A stretch of 47,509 bases of DNA from a virus: the IMG/VR virus record IMGVR_UViG_3300021963_000205, positions 1 to 47,509 of that record; one strand, 5' to 3'. Made by a program: the position numbers and the translations under genes. This document shows, in pieces, positions 15,270 to 23,531 of the stretch. The notes under the pieces are model-generated. The model searched no databases. It was given only the letters and a program-made list of their open reading frames with translations, and was not told where the DNA came from. Positions within the stretch are counted from its first letter, which is position 1. Each line of letters starts with the position of its first letter.

Positions 15270-15758
15270 TTAAATTGCTTCTTTTTCTGAAATTTTGTAT
15301 TTTATACCAGTGTTATCTAACACTGTTTTAATAATTTTTTTAGTTAAATCTTTAGTTGGGTTGTCTTTTTGAGGGAAAACAAGCGAATTACCACCCACAT
15401 TAAATTTTACTAATTGAGGTTTAGATGTGAATTTTTTAACAAAATCATCTAAAGCTTGTTTAGTTTTAGGAGGAAAAGGAACACCTCTTTGTTTTTCTAA
15501 GGATTTCTTTTTAGCAGGTATAGTAGGACCAAAATGATCTTCTATAGCTTTATTAATTGCTGCTTTATTAGTAGCTGTATTTCTAATATTAGAAGCATAG
15601 ATACCATAATTATTGATATCATCAAAAGCAGCAGCAGCGTCTTCAGCTGTAACACCTTCTGGAGTTAATGTTAAATCGTATGATACTTTACCAATTGAAA
15701 ATGTGGCGTCATCATCCATATCCGCTTCCATTAAGCGTTTTAAACTATATTTATTCAT
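15270..15758 (-). CDS. Leader-bearing hypothetical protein, 162 aa
   Basis: Leader MNKYSLKRLMEADMDDDA; LME would be the cleavage site if the rule extends to it. The remaining sequence has two small alpha/beta segments (VSYDLTLTPEGVTAEDAAAAF, LVKFNVGGNSLVF). It is the last gene of the kinase-metallopeptidase-nucleotidase-leader cluster, and its start overlaps the HAD gene stop by 4 nt. No enzymatic motif recognised. Confidence 0.55.
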   Translation of the reverse strand: MNKYSLKRLMEADMDDDATFSIGKVSYDLTLTPEGVTAEDAAAAFDDINNYGIYASNIRNTATNKAAINKAIEDHFGPTIPAKKKSLEKQRGVPFPPKTKQALDDFVKKFTSKPQLVKFNVGGNSLVFPQKDNPTKDLTKKIIKTVLDNTGIKYKISEKEAI

Positions 15759-16258
15759 AGTCCTAATTCTTTTAACTGTTTAATTGTGTTGGAAGCTGAG
15801 GTGTGAAGGATGCCAATTCCTCCTTTACTTCTCCATTGTTCTATATTATCAACCCGGTCGTCTATAAGTATTTTATTTTCATCTGAAAATTGCTGTTTTT
15901 GAGAAGCAGGGCGTAAAATAAGTTTAGCTCCAGGTAAATTTCTTTTAACCCATACTCGTTTACCTATTTTAGATGATTCTTCTCTTGATGGTGCTGATAG
16001 TAATATAGGATTATATTGTTTTATATAGTTCCATAGTTGTTGACCATCAGGCATCCATTTTAATCTAATCCAAAATGATGCTCCTGCTTTAGCTATTGGA
16101 TTCCAAAATGTTTCTTTACCTTGAGCGTCAGCTTCTTTAGTAGAAATACCAGTAAGATCTTTATAACCTTGATCAAAATCAACTAACACACCATCCATAT
16201 CACAATAGATAGTATAGTTGGTTTTTATCTCATTTAAGATATCTGTTAGTTTAATCAT
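15755..16258 (-). CDS. HAD-family 5'(3')-deoxyribonucleotidase-like enzyme with leader
   Basis: 167 aa. Leader MIKLTDILNE. HAD motif I is YCDMDGVLVDF, with the nucleophile D20 and the acid/base D22. Motif II is PILLSAPSR (S88), a conserved Lys follows, and motif IV is LIDDRVDN (D133, D134). This set fits 5'(3')-deoxyribonucleotidases, which dephosphorylate (d)NMPs, and similar phage HAD enzymes. With a packaged leader it may act on host nucleotides soon after infection, or recycle them during replication. Overlaps the next gene upstream by 8 nt and the downstream one by 4 nt. Confidence 0.8.
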   Translation of the reverse strand: MIKLTDILNEIKTNYTIYCDMDGVLVDFDQGYKDLTGISTKEADAQGKETFWNPIAKAGASFWIRLKWMPDGQQLWNYIKQYNPILLSAPSREESSKIGKRVWVKRNLPGAKLILRPASQKQQFSDENKILIDDRVDNIEQWRSKGGIGILHTSASNTIKQLKELGL

Positions 16259-17510
16259 TCTTTAAATTATTTTCCCAACTTCTAAAACACATATTTCCTT
16301 TACTATATGCTTCTAATTCTAGTTCTTGTAAATATTCATCTTCATTAATGTTACTACCTTTAATATCTTGAATTCTACCTTCAAGATTCTGCATATGATG
16401 AATCATTTCGTGAGCGTATGAACGTAATATGTCTTTTGGGTGTCTACTGTAGGTATACAATGTAATACAATTAGTATTAGGATCATAATGAGCTGTTTTT
16501 CCTAATATGTTATCTGCGTTTTTCTTATCGTCTTCTACAAAAATAATGTCTGGTAGTGGTTCGATATTTAAACCGTTATCTATCATAGATAATGTTAAAG
16601 ATACTAATTTATTTCTAAATTCTTTATTATGTTCTAATCCTTTTTTAATAATATTAGATACTATAATTTTATCTTTATGTTTATCAACTTTAAAATCAGA
16701 TGGTACTACATTTTGAATATGATCTTTATAATAATCAACTCTAGATGATTTTGAGGATGTGTTTAAATCTAAATCTTGGTTTTGTAGTGGTTCAAAGAAA
16801 TCTTGGGTAGAAGGTTGTTGAGATGTATTATCATGTCCACATTTATGACAGATATATAAATCATTACCACCATCTTTTATTTTCCATGTCCAACCACAGT
16901 TGTCACAAACTATACTATCACCTTGAATTTCTTCTGTTATTGGTTTTAAAATACTATATATTTTTTCTTTATCTGTACTTTCAATATTGGGTAGGTAATT
17001 AAAAAATTCTTCTTTATTATCTAATACTGCTCTAGCTTTAGTACCACTAACACCTCCTGATGTTATAATATTAATAGGTTCAATATTAGTTTTACTTAAA
17101 GCAGATTTAGTACGTTTTTCAAAATCAGCGAAATCTTCTGGTTTATCTTCTCTAGAACCTAGAAACCATTTAATTTGAGCATCTGATTCATCTTTAGCGT
17201 AAGAGTAAATAGATGAAATTGGATTAGAAGATGGAATGATATTTACTTTACTAGGTAAATAGTCTTTATATATGTTCCAAACAGCAACTGATTGTTCTTG
17301 GGTGATGTCTGATCTGCCACCACCTGTACCAACATATATATTAAGTTGGGTTAATTCAGGGTACATTTCTAAGGCTTTTTTAACAACCTCAAAATGACCT
17401 CTTGTTGGTGGTTGAAAACCTCCTCCAAATACACCTACAATTTTATTAGATTCAGGTATATTTGTTTCAGACAAAAATGGTGTTATAAGTGATTTAACTA
17501 ATGATTTCAT
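16251..17510 (-). CDS. Nucleotidylyltransferase / zinc-ribbon / HExxH metallopeptidase fusion
   Basis: 419 aa with three recognisable parts. (1) Residues 23-165: VGVFGGGFQPPTRGHFEVV carries the nucleotidylyltransferase signature (T/H)xGH (T36-H39), with a second motif SGGVSGTKAR (151-160), as in NMN/cytidylyl-type transferases. (2) Residues 202-224: C202-x2-C205 and C221-x2-C224, a zinc ribbon (CDNCGW...CHKCGH). (3) Residues 350-410: SYAHEMIHHMQ holds H367-E368-x2-H371, a gluzincin-like zinc protease signature, with E397 or E400 as candidate third ligand. N-terminal MKSLVKSLITPFLSE resembles the leader family (LSE site). Domain combination unusual; each activity inferred. ATGA overlap with the kinase gene. 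Confidence 0.75.
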   Translation of the reverse strand: MKSLVKSLITPFLSETNIPESNKIVGVFGGGFQPPTRGHFEVVKKALEMYPELTQLNIYVGTGGGRSDITQEQSVAVWNIYKDYLPSKVNIIPSSNPISSIYSYAKDESDAQIKWFLGSREDKPEDFADFEKRTKSALSKTNIEPINIITSGGVSGTKARAVLDNKEEFFNYLPNIESTDKEKIYSILKPITEEIQGDSIVCDNCGWTWKIKDGGNDLYICHKCGHDNTSQQPSTQDFFEPLQNQDLDLNTSSKSSRVDYYKDHIQNVVPSDFKVDKHKDKIIVSNIIKKGLEHNKEFRNKLVSLTLSMIDNGLNIEPLPDIIFVEDDKKNADNILGKTAHYDPNTNCITLYTYSRHPKDILRSYAHEMIHHMQNLEGRIQDIKGSNINEDEYLQELELEAYSKGNMCFRSWENNLKND

Positions 17511-18304
17511 CCAACAAATTTTTTAACTATGTTAGGTAACTCTTCATTATCAATAGGACTTAAGTTAGATTGAATACTCTCGTAAGTGTCAGCTATTTTA
17601 TTAATGTTTTTTTCTAAAACATCTTTAGTTTTAGCTCTATCTTTTTCTCTTTTTTCTAATTCTTCAGGCGATAATGTTGAATCATCTTTTCTAAAAGTTG
17701 ATTGGAATTGGCCTGAGGCTAATAGGTCTGAGAAGTATTGATTTAGGTTTCCTTGTTTATATGCTTTTTCAAAATTAGCTACTTCAGCTGCTTCCTCATT
17801 AGAAGCAGGAGTATTAACTAAAATAAAATTATCACCAAATATACGCTTATAGTCTTCTAATAAATTATAAACATTAACCCATGTCCCTAAAACACCAGCG
17901 GCTGGTACTTTACGTTCACGTTTATAGTTTCTTAAAAATGATACTATAGGATGAGCATAAACCATTATCATTGTGGTTTCATATCCTTGATCATTTAATT
18001 CATCTAAAATAGGTTGTAATGTAGATAAATTAGAAGCTGTGGTATCGTATATAAGATTTTGCTTATTTGATATAGCGTTTGGTAAATCTTTTTTTCTTAT
18101 TTGAGTTGAAGCAGCTGATAGATTCTTATATAATGGTGAATCTTTGTCTTCAACATACTTATCAGCATTTAAATTTGTAAATCCTTTTAATATAGGTTTT
18201 AATGAATTTAATACTGTTGATTTACCAACTGAAGCTCCTCCAGCCATTATGATAGCTTTAGGATTATTTAAGGCTTCTTTAAGTAAATCAGTTAGTTTTA
18301 TCAT
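17507..18304 (-). CDS. Zeta-toxin-like P-loop kinase with leader
   Basis: 265 aa. Leader MIKLTDLLKE, then a Walker A motif AGGASVGKSTVL (GASVGKST, 23-30). LNADKY and LIYDTTASN follow the zeta/PNK-type arrangement; RNYKRERKVPAAGVLGTW is a plausible lid/substrate loop. Zeta toxins phosphorylate UDP-N-acetylglucosamine, and related P-loop enzymes act on small molecules or nucleic acid; the substrate here is unknown. First gene of the leader-bearing enzyme cassette, directly behind a host-type promoter and a late-type motif. A zeta-like kinase with a packaging leader would fit an early effector against the host. Confidence 0.75.
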   Translation of the reverse strand: MIKLTDLLKEALNNPKAIIMAGGASVGKSTVLNSLKPILKGFTNLNADKYVEDKDSPLYKNLSAASTQIRKKDLPNAISNKQNLIYDTTASNLSTLQPILDELNDQGYETTMIMVYAHPIVSFLRNYKRERKVPAAGVLGTWVNVYNLLEDYKRIFGDNFILVNTPASNEEAAEVANFEKAYKQGNLNQYFSDLLASGQFQSTFRKDDSTLSPEELEKREKDRAKTKDVLEKNINKIADTYESIQSNLSPIDNEELPNIVKKFVG

Positions 18305-18308
18305 CTAT

Positions 18309-18341
18309 ATAAATATAATACAGAATGTTGGCCAAGCCAAA
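18309..18341 (-). promoter_or_regulatory. Host-type promoter of the effector cassette
   Basis: Minus strand TTTGGC, 20-nt spacer, TATATTTAT (18317-18309), just before the kinase ATG. The -33 element lies inside an imperfect inverted repeat AATGTTTGGC-TTG-GCCAACATT (18323-18344), which could be an operator or the terminator of the upstream gene. Confidence 0.65.
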
Positions 18342-18349
18342 CATTTTAT

Positions 18350-18357
18350 TATAAATA
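18350..18357 (-). promoter_or_regulatory. ATATTTAT motif upstream of the effector cassette
   Basis: Minus strand TAATATTTATAATAAAATG; TAA is the stop of the upstream PD-(D/E)XK gene. It precedes the host-type promoter, so the cassette may be transcribed both early and late. Confidence 0.4.
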
Positions 18358-19128
18358 TTAGATATCTTCTCGTTTTGCAGTTGTTCGGAACGACTCAAAT
18401 GAAGGAGAAGATGTTGGATTTTCTAAATCAAATAACTTACGTACAGTTTTGAATATTTCAATATTTTCTTCAAATGTACGTTCAGGTTCAACTATTTCCC
18501 ATCCTTTACCTTGCATTTTATCTTTTTTAGGACCACGCTTAGATGATTTTAACCATAGTATTCCATTACGTTGAGCTTCTTTTCCATAACACTCTTTATA
18601 ACATTGAGCGTAAACAGCTGTTTGTAACTCATATGTAGTCTGGATTTGGTTAGATGTTTTGAAATCTATAACCCATAACTCATCATTTATCTCACAAACC
18701 ATATCACACGTACCTGCTACTTTTAGTTCATCTGAAAATAAATGTACTTCTGTCTCAATAAGTTTAGGTTTATGAGTTTCCCAAAATTCTACAAAACGTA
18801 AAAACATTTGCCATACATCTGGGTTATATTGTGGATAACCTTGAGGTGATAAGAATTTTAATTCAGCTCCATTTAAATACTCTTCAATCATTTCATGAAC
18901 TTGAGTACCTTCTTCAGCTGCTTTTTTAACAATAAATTCTGCCGAGTATCCTACTTTCTTAAGCCAATCTTCAAAAAATTTACCTTTTGGATAATAACTT
19001 AATACATAAGTCACAGATGGATAATAATTACCATTTCGTCTATAAAATCTAGAGTCAGGTAATGTGATTTGTTTATGGTCGTCAGATATTTCTAAAATTC
19101 GATCATAGGAGTGTTTAATTGTACTCAT
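18358..19128 (-). CDS. PD-(D/E)XK (RecB/Cas4-like) nuclease
   Basis: 256 aa. Residues show a RecB-family order: GTQVHE (H78), GTCDMVCEI (D142), LWVIDFKTSN (D155-F-K157) and ELQTAVYA (Q169), i.e. H...D...D-x-K...QxxxY. This predicts an exonuclease or endonuclease on single-stranded or forked DNA, used in phage recombination or replication. The C-terminal part is basic (KSSKRGPKKDKMQGKGW). Four-nt overlap with the primase gene upstream suggests one operon and a common role in DNA replication and repair. No leader. Confidence 0.85.
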   Translation of the reverse strand: MSTIKHSYDRILEISDDHKQITLPDSRFYRRNGNYYPSVTYVLSYYPKGKFFEDWLKKVGYSAEFIVKKAAEEGTQVHEMIEEYLNGAELKFLSPQGYPQYNPDVWQMFLRFVEFWETHKPKLIETEVHLFSDELKVAGTCDMVCEINDELWVIDFKTSNQIQTTYELQTAVYAQCYKECYGKEAQRNGILWLKSSKRGPKKDKMQGKGWEIVEPERTFEENIEIFKTVRKLFDLENPTSSPSFESFRTTAKREDI

Positions 19129-20057
19129 ACTAATTCTAATTTTTTCTCAAATAAATTTGAGAAGGTTAATGGTTGAGTGGTTTGAATTAATTTAGTAAAA
19201 CTTTCAAAACCCATTTCACTTGGGTCCTTATCTTTTAATTCTACTAAATATACTTCTTTACCCTCGTTTAATAGTTCTTCACAAAATGTTAAAGCTTGTT
19301 TAATAGCATCTTTATCTAATGCTATATATATTTTTTGTACCTGTGAGGTAACTAATTTTTTCTTTAATTTATCCTGAATGTTTTTGCCTAGTAATGGTAT
19401 TACATTACGTTTAATGGCCATCATATCAAATGGACCTTCACATAAGATGATAGGTACATTCCAATTTATAAAAAATTCAAACGGAACAATATTTCTTGAT
19501 ACATTTGGATTTTTATATTTAGATCTAGAAAATTCTTCAAATCCTCTAGAAGTAAAATAATTTAAATTGCCTTTTTCATCATATGAAGGTATGACAATCA
19601 TATTAGAATAAGGTCCATGCTCACAATAGCCAATATTGTATTTTAGGATATCGTATTTAGTAATACCGCGACGTTTTAGGTAGACTAAAGCGCGTCTACC
19701 AACGATATTATTTGAAGTTACATCAATTAGCGGAATAAATTCTTCAGGTAATTTAACCTGCTCTAAATTAACTTCTACATGTTCTGATTTAGAGGTCCCT
19801 ACTAGGGATTGTAAAGATTGTAATTTATCTAATGGTACTTCTAAATGTTTGAATAAACGTGATAATTTTCTACCTTTTGTGTTACATACCCAACAATGCC
19901 AAGGATTGTCACCTTTAGCATTAGTATCCATGTTTACTTCAAGTTTAGGTTTATGATGTTTACAGAAAGGACAAGTATATGCTCGATTGTTTTTAGAGGT
20001 ATTTTTACCTTTACCTAAAACAGAATCCACTAGGGTTATTAATAACTGGTTTACCAT
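19125..20057 (-). CDS. DnaG-type DNA primase (T4 gp61-like)
   Basis: 310 aa. Zinc-binding N-terminus CPFCKHH (C29-x2-C32) and HCWVC (C55-x2-C58), as in CHC2-type primases. The TOPRIM domain shows LCEGPFDMMAI (E207, D211), YIALDKDA (D248-x-D250) and LKDKDPSE (277-281), the metal-binding set of DnaG catalytic cores. Makes RNA primers for lagging-strand synthesis, normally with a replicative helicase that is not in this window. Length matches phage primases that lack the helicase-binding domain. Start chosen at MVNQLL. Confidence 0.9.
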   Translation of the reverse strand: MVNQLLITLVDSVLGKGKNTSKNNRAYTCPFCKHHKPKLEVNMDTNAKGDNPWHCWVCNTKGRKLSRLFKHLEVPLDKLQSLQSLVGTSKSEHVEVNLEQVKLPEEFIPLIDVTSNNIVGRRALVYLKRRGITKYDILKYNIGYCEHGPYSNMIVIPSYDEKGNLNYFTSRGFEEFSRSKYKNPNVSRNIVPFEFFINWNVPIILCEGPFDMMAIKRNVIPLLGKNIQDKLKKKLVTSQVQKIYIALDKDAIKQALTFCEELLNEGKEVYLVELKDKDPSEMGFESFTKLIQTTQPLTFSNLFEKKLELV

Positions 20058-20082
20058 ACTTGTATAAGATATGAAAAACTAT

Positions 20083-20538
20083 CTAGGAAGCGAAATCTTT
20101 TTTAAAAAACTTTCCTAATATATTATCATTGTAACTATCTATAAGTAATACATTATACTGGCATTGGTACGCTATTTCCCAGTATGTTAATTCTTTTTTG
20201 GTGTTAACTATCTTAAGGATTTCCCTTTGGAATGCTAAATTACCTTTAATTTTTATTTCTTCTAATATTTCTTTATTAGAACCCCAATATGTTATCCAAT
20301 CAGATTCTTTTTGAATTCTTTTAGTGGCTGATTTTCTACCTGGTCCTGTTTGTTCAGCTAATTCTTTTTTGGTTAATTTTTTCTTTATATTATGATAAAG
20401 ACTTTTTTTACCGATATAAAATTTACCTGTTATTTGATTAGTAATTTTATATATAAATCCAAAACTATTTTCTGGGAAATCTTCAATAGTAGTAAACTGT
20501 TTAATTCCCATATTTTCATACCAAAACCAATTATTCAT
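20083..20538 (-). CDS. GIY-YIG nuclease (DenA/Seg-like)
   Basis: 151 aa. The motif GFIYKITNQITGKFYIGKKS (about 27-46) gives GIY-YIG-type strands with the conserved Tyr and Ile-Gly, followed by a basic region and KESDWITYWGSN, then LTYWEIAYQ. The order resembles phage GIY-YIG enzymes such as T4 DenA and Seg homing endonucleases. It may degrade host DNA or act as a mobile homing nuclease. A short gap of 25 nt separates it from the primase and 5 nt from the tail-protein gene. DenA versus homing role cannot be decided here. Confidence 0.75.
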   Translation of the reverse strand: MNNWFWYENMGIKQFTTIEDFPENSFGFIYKITNQITGKFYIGKKSLYHNIKKKLTKKELAEQTGPGRKSATKRIQKESDWITYWGSNKEILEEIKIKGNLAFQREILKIVNTKKELTYWEIAYQCQYNVLLIDSYNDNILGKFFKKDFAS

Positions 20539-20543
20539 TGTGA

Positions 20544-21497
20544 TTAATAATTTAAATTAATTTTAACTAATGCTTCATTAGTAAAATTTTTAGCATAAGG
20601 TTTACCTAACTTAGCTATAGCTAACAAATCATTATTATTATTATATAAACCTACTGTTGTTATATACGTTTGTGGACTATCAACAAATTCTTTATATAAT
20701 ACTTGACCTGTGCTACCAGATATGAAACTTGGATTTGTTGAATAATTAAATTCACTATTTCTAGCTCTTATAAAAACATAGTTTGACGTGACTGTTTCTT
20801 GACTAAGAAGAGAAAATGTATCAATTTGGGATTTAAAATTTAAAGTATTTTCATTATTAACATTACTACTTCTATCTATAGCAAAAGGTAAAGCATCTCC
20901 ATTAAATACAATAGTACTAATGTCTGGGAGGAATAAACCATAATTATTATATAATCCAGATCCACTATATCCATTAACTATTTGATATACTCGACCACAA
21001 TCTAGATAATTAGGAGCAGAAACCATATTACTATCATCTGTAAAAGGACTACCATTTAATTGTATATTAAAACTACCAGGCATTAGAGATTGTCGATAAC
21101 GGTCTCTATTTATAACAATTGCTACAAAATAATCAGATGTCACTCCACCATAATTGAACTCAGCATTTTCATCACCATAAATTAGATTTCGAAATTGACC
21201 ATAAATTGTTCTTGAAGGAGAAAAACCATCTATATTTGGGTCATATAAAACAGATCCTGATCCTTGTTTATCTCCATATATTAGACTAAATTGTATTTCA
21301 GCATTAGGATCAGTATCTGGATTTGAATTATATATGTCTAAATAATAAGGATATGTATTACTATTAATTTGAACTGATGAGGTAAATATATTGCCTTCAT
21401 AGTTCCCTAATGATGAAGTACCATCTGACCAACATTTAGTTGTGATTAGATCATTATTAGTTATGATATCTCCAAATTCTATAGGTTGTAAAGCCAT
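20544..21497 (-). CDS. Tail/baseplate-associated structural protein, paralogue A
   Basis: 317 aa, beta-rich, Asn/Ser/Tyr-rich like the surrounding virion proteins. The C-terminal 80 residues hold FIRARNSEFNYSTNPSFISG and TYITTVGLYNNNNDLLAIAKL. This module recurs in the two genes upstream (21499-22449 and 22453-23511) and in environmental T4-like phages next to tail genes. It resembles paralogue C most (shared SSVQ, ARTIYGQFRNLIYGDEN). Probable tail or baseplate-tip component; no enzymatic motif. Confidence 0.7.
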   Translation of the reverse strand: MALQPIEFGDIITNNDLITTKCWSDGTSSLGNYEGNIFTSSVQINSNTYPYYLDIYNSNPDTDPNAEIQFSLIYGDKQGSGSVLYDPNIDGFSPSRTIYGQFRNLIYGDENAEFNYGGVTSDYFVAIVINRDRYRQSLMPGSFNIQLNGSPFTDDSNMVSAPNYLDCGRVYQIVNGYSGSGLYNNYGLFLPDISTIVFNGDALPFAIDRSSNVNNENTLNFKSQIDTFSLLSQETVTSNYVFIRARNSEFNYSTNPSFISGSTGQVLYKEFVDSPQTYITTVGLYNNNNDLLAIAKLGKPYAKNFTNEALVKINLNY

Positions 21498-21498
21498 T

Positions 21499-22449
21499 TT
21501 ATTTATCTAAGTTTATCAATATTGACATATCCGTAGTTCTACTTGTTGGTAAAGGTTGAGATAATTTAGCTACAGCTAATAACTCATTACTTTCATTATA
21601 TAACCCTACAGTTGTTACATATGGAGTCCAGACTGAACCTGTTACAAAATCATATACTTGACCTCTAATATCTATAGAACAAGATGAGTTTAAAGGATTT
21701 GTAAAATTACTACCTGAGATTATGCTAGGATTTAATGAATAATTAAATTCATTTTCTCTAAGAGTACATTTATATTGGGTTTCATAAATAGTTCTAGCAC
21801 TTTGAAAAGATACATAAACGGTTGGATTAGTAGGATCAAAGAAATCACTAAATTCAAAATCAGGATTAGTAAATATTACTGTTCCATGTTGATAGTTTAT
21901 TACACCAAATACTTCTTGAGTATTATAATAATTAACTACATATCCTTCTCCGTTATCTTTATATAAATTTCCTGCTCCAATAGGTTGAAAAACAAAACTA
22001 CCTGGGTTGATGTAATCACCATACAATATATTAGGTATAGATAATACAGCTATAACATCATCAGAACCAGTTGGGAAATACCTAAATGAAGAACTATAAT
22101 GTAAAGTTGAATTTAAATAATTATCAAATCTACTATGAACATTAGTTTTAGTATTATTCTCAATTATATTATTGTTTAAATCAGTAACAATATAAATACC
22201 CTCAGGATTAGGTAACTCATTAGTATAATATAACTGTTTAGCTATATTATATATATCTCTTTGATAAAAATTATCATTTATACCTGTTGTAGCTTCAGAA
22301 ATATTAAAACTTCCAGTTATGTTAGTACCTTGTAGTCTTTCAATATTGTTACCTCCAAAGTCAGTATATCCAATAAAAGAAAAACTTTTATTGACAACAA
22401 ATGGTGTTATAATAACATCCTGTGAGGTTAAAGATTTGAAGGCACCCAT
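21499..22449 (-). CDS. Tail/baseplate-associated structural protein, paralogue B
   Basis: 316 aa, the most divergent of three tandem paralogues. It keeps the C-terminal signature LRENEFNYSLNPSIISGS and YVTTVGLYNESNELLAVAKL, then PLPTSRTTDMSILINLD. The N-terminal part is different from A and C (SLTSQDVIITPFVVNKSFSF). The single-base gaps to both neighbours point to one transcript. Probably a structural protein; exact location on the virion unknown. Confidence 0.7.
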   Translation of the reverse strand: MGAFKSLTSQDVIITPFVVNKSFSFIGYTDFGGNNIERLQGTNITGSFNISEATTGINDNFYQRDIYNIAKQLYYTNELPNPEGIYIVTDLNNNIIENNTKTNVHSRFDNYLNSTLHYSSSFRYFPTGSDDVIAVLSIPNILYGDYINPGSFVFQPIGAGNLYKDNGEGYVVNYYNTQEVFGVINYQHGTVIFTNPDFEFSDFFDPTNPTVYVSFQSARTIYETQYKCTLRENEFNYSLNPSIISGSNFTNPLNSSCSIDIRGQVYDFVTGSVWTPYVTTVGLYNESNELLAVAKLSQPLPTSRTTDMSILINLDK

Positions 22450-22452
22450 TCA

Positions 22453-23511
22453 TTAAAAATCTAATTTAACACGTACTAATGCTTCTTTAGTGAAATCTTT
22501 TTTAAGTGGTTTTGATAATTTAGCTACAGCTAATAACTCATTATTATCATTATACATTCCTACAGTTGTGATATAAGTTTGAGGATTTTGTATAAATACA
22601 TCATATAAAATAGATCCATTACTTCCTGATATAAAACTTGGGTTTTCAGAATAATTGAATTCACCATTTCTAGCTCTTACAAATACAAAATCTGAGGTAA
22701 CTGTTTCTTGACTATTTAAAAAGAATGAACTAACGTTAGTGCTACCAGAAACTAAACCTCTATTAGAACTATTACTAAATAATTTAGAACTATTCCCATC
22801 ATTAGTGTCACTATTTCTTAAAGTTCCAAGATCTATTCCACCTTTAGAGGAGGGTAAATCTAAAGCAGAAGCATTTAGAATAATAGTTCCTATATCTGGG
22901 AGGAATAGACCGTATGATCCTGACTCAGTCATACCGTTTGCTATGGCGTTAGTTGGGTTAGTTGCGTTAGTTAAACCATTGCTGCCTGATACTATTTGGA
23001 ATACTCTACCACAATCTAAATAAGATATAGTTGAAGTATTTAAACTATTGTCTGTTAAGTTTATACGATAAGATGACCCTGAGAATAATGTTAGGTTTAA
23101 ACTGCCTGGGAATAAAGATTGTTTATAACGGGCTCTATCTATTGATATAGCGTAAAAATCAGATTGAGGCACACCACCAAATGTAAAATCAGTATTTTCA
23201 TCTCCATATATTAAATTACGGAATTGACCATAAATAGTTCTTGTAGGAGACAATCCATCAATTCCCGCGTTATATAATATAGAACCAGAACCATACTTGT
23301 TACCATAAGCTATATTAAATTGTATCTGAGCTGAAGGATCTGTTGATGCTGTTTGATATACATTTAGATAATAATTTCCACTAGTACCTACTTCTTGAAC
23401 TGATGAAGTGTAAAGGTTAGATAAAGCAGGTGCATCACCTGACCAAGCAGGAGAGGTAATTGAATCAGCACTTACAACAAAATCTTCAGGATCTAATCTT
23501 TTAAATGACAT
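22453..23511 (-). CDS. Tail/baseplate-associated structural protein, paralogue C
   Basis: 352 aa, the longest of the trio. It starts FKRLDPEDFVVSADSITSPAW and shares ARTIYGQFRNLIYGDEN-like and FVRARNGEFNYSENPSFISG blocks with paralogue A. Extra residues near the middle (about 170-240) are rich in Ser and Asn and may be an inserted loop. The tandem trio suggests successive gene duplication, perhaps to build a hetero-oligomeric tip. Confidence 0.7.
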   Translation of the reverse strand: MSFKRLDPEDFVVSADSITSPAWSGDAPALSNLYTSSVQEVGTSGNYYLNVYQTASTDPSAQIQFNIAYGNKYGSGSILYNAGIDGLSPTRTIYGQFRNLIYGDENTDFTFGGVPQSDFYAISIDRARYKQSLFPGSLNLTLFSGSSYRINLTDNSLNTSTISYLDCGRVFQIVSGSNGLTNATNPTNAIANGMTESGSYGLFLPDIGTIILNASALDLPSSKGGIDLGTLRNSDTNDGNSSKLFSNSSNRGLVSGSTNVSSFFLNSQETVTSDFVFVRARNGEFNYSENPSFISGSNGSILYDVFIQNPQTYITTVGMYNDNNELLAVAKLSKPLKKDFTKEALVRVKLDF

Positions 23512-23531
23512 ATTTTAATTTTTTTATGTTA

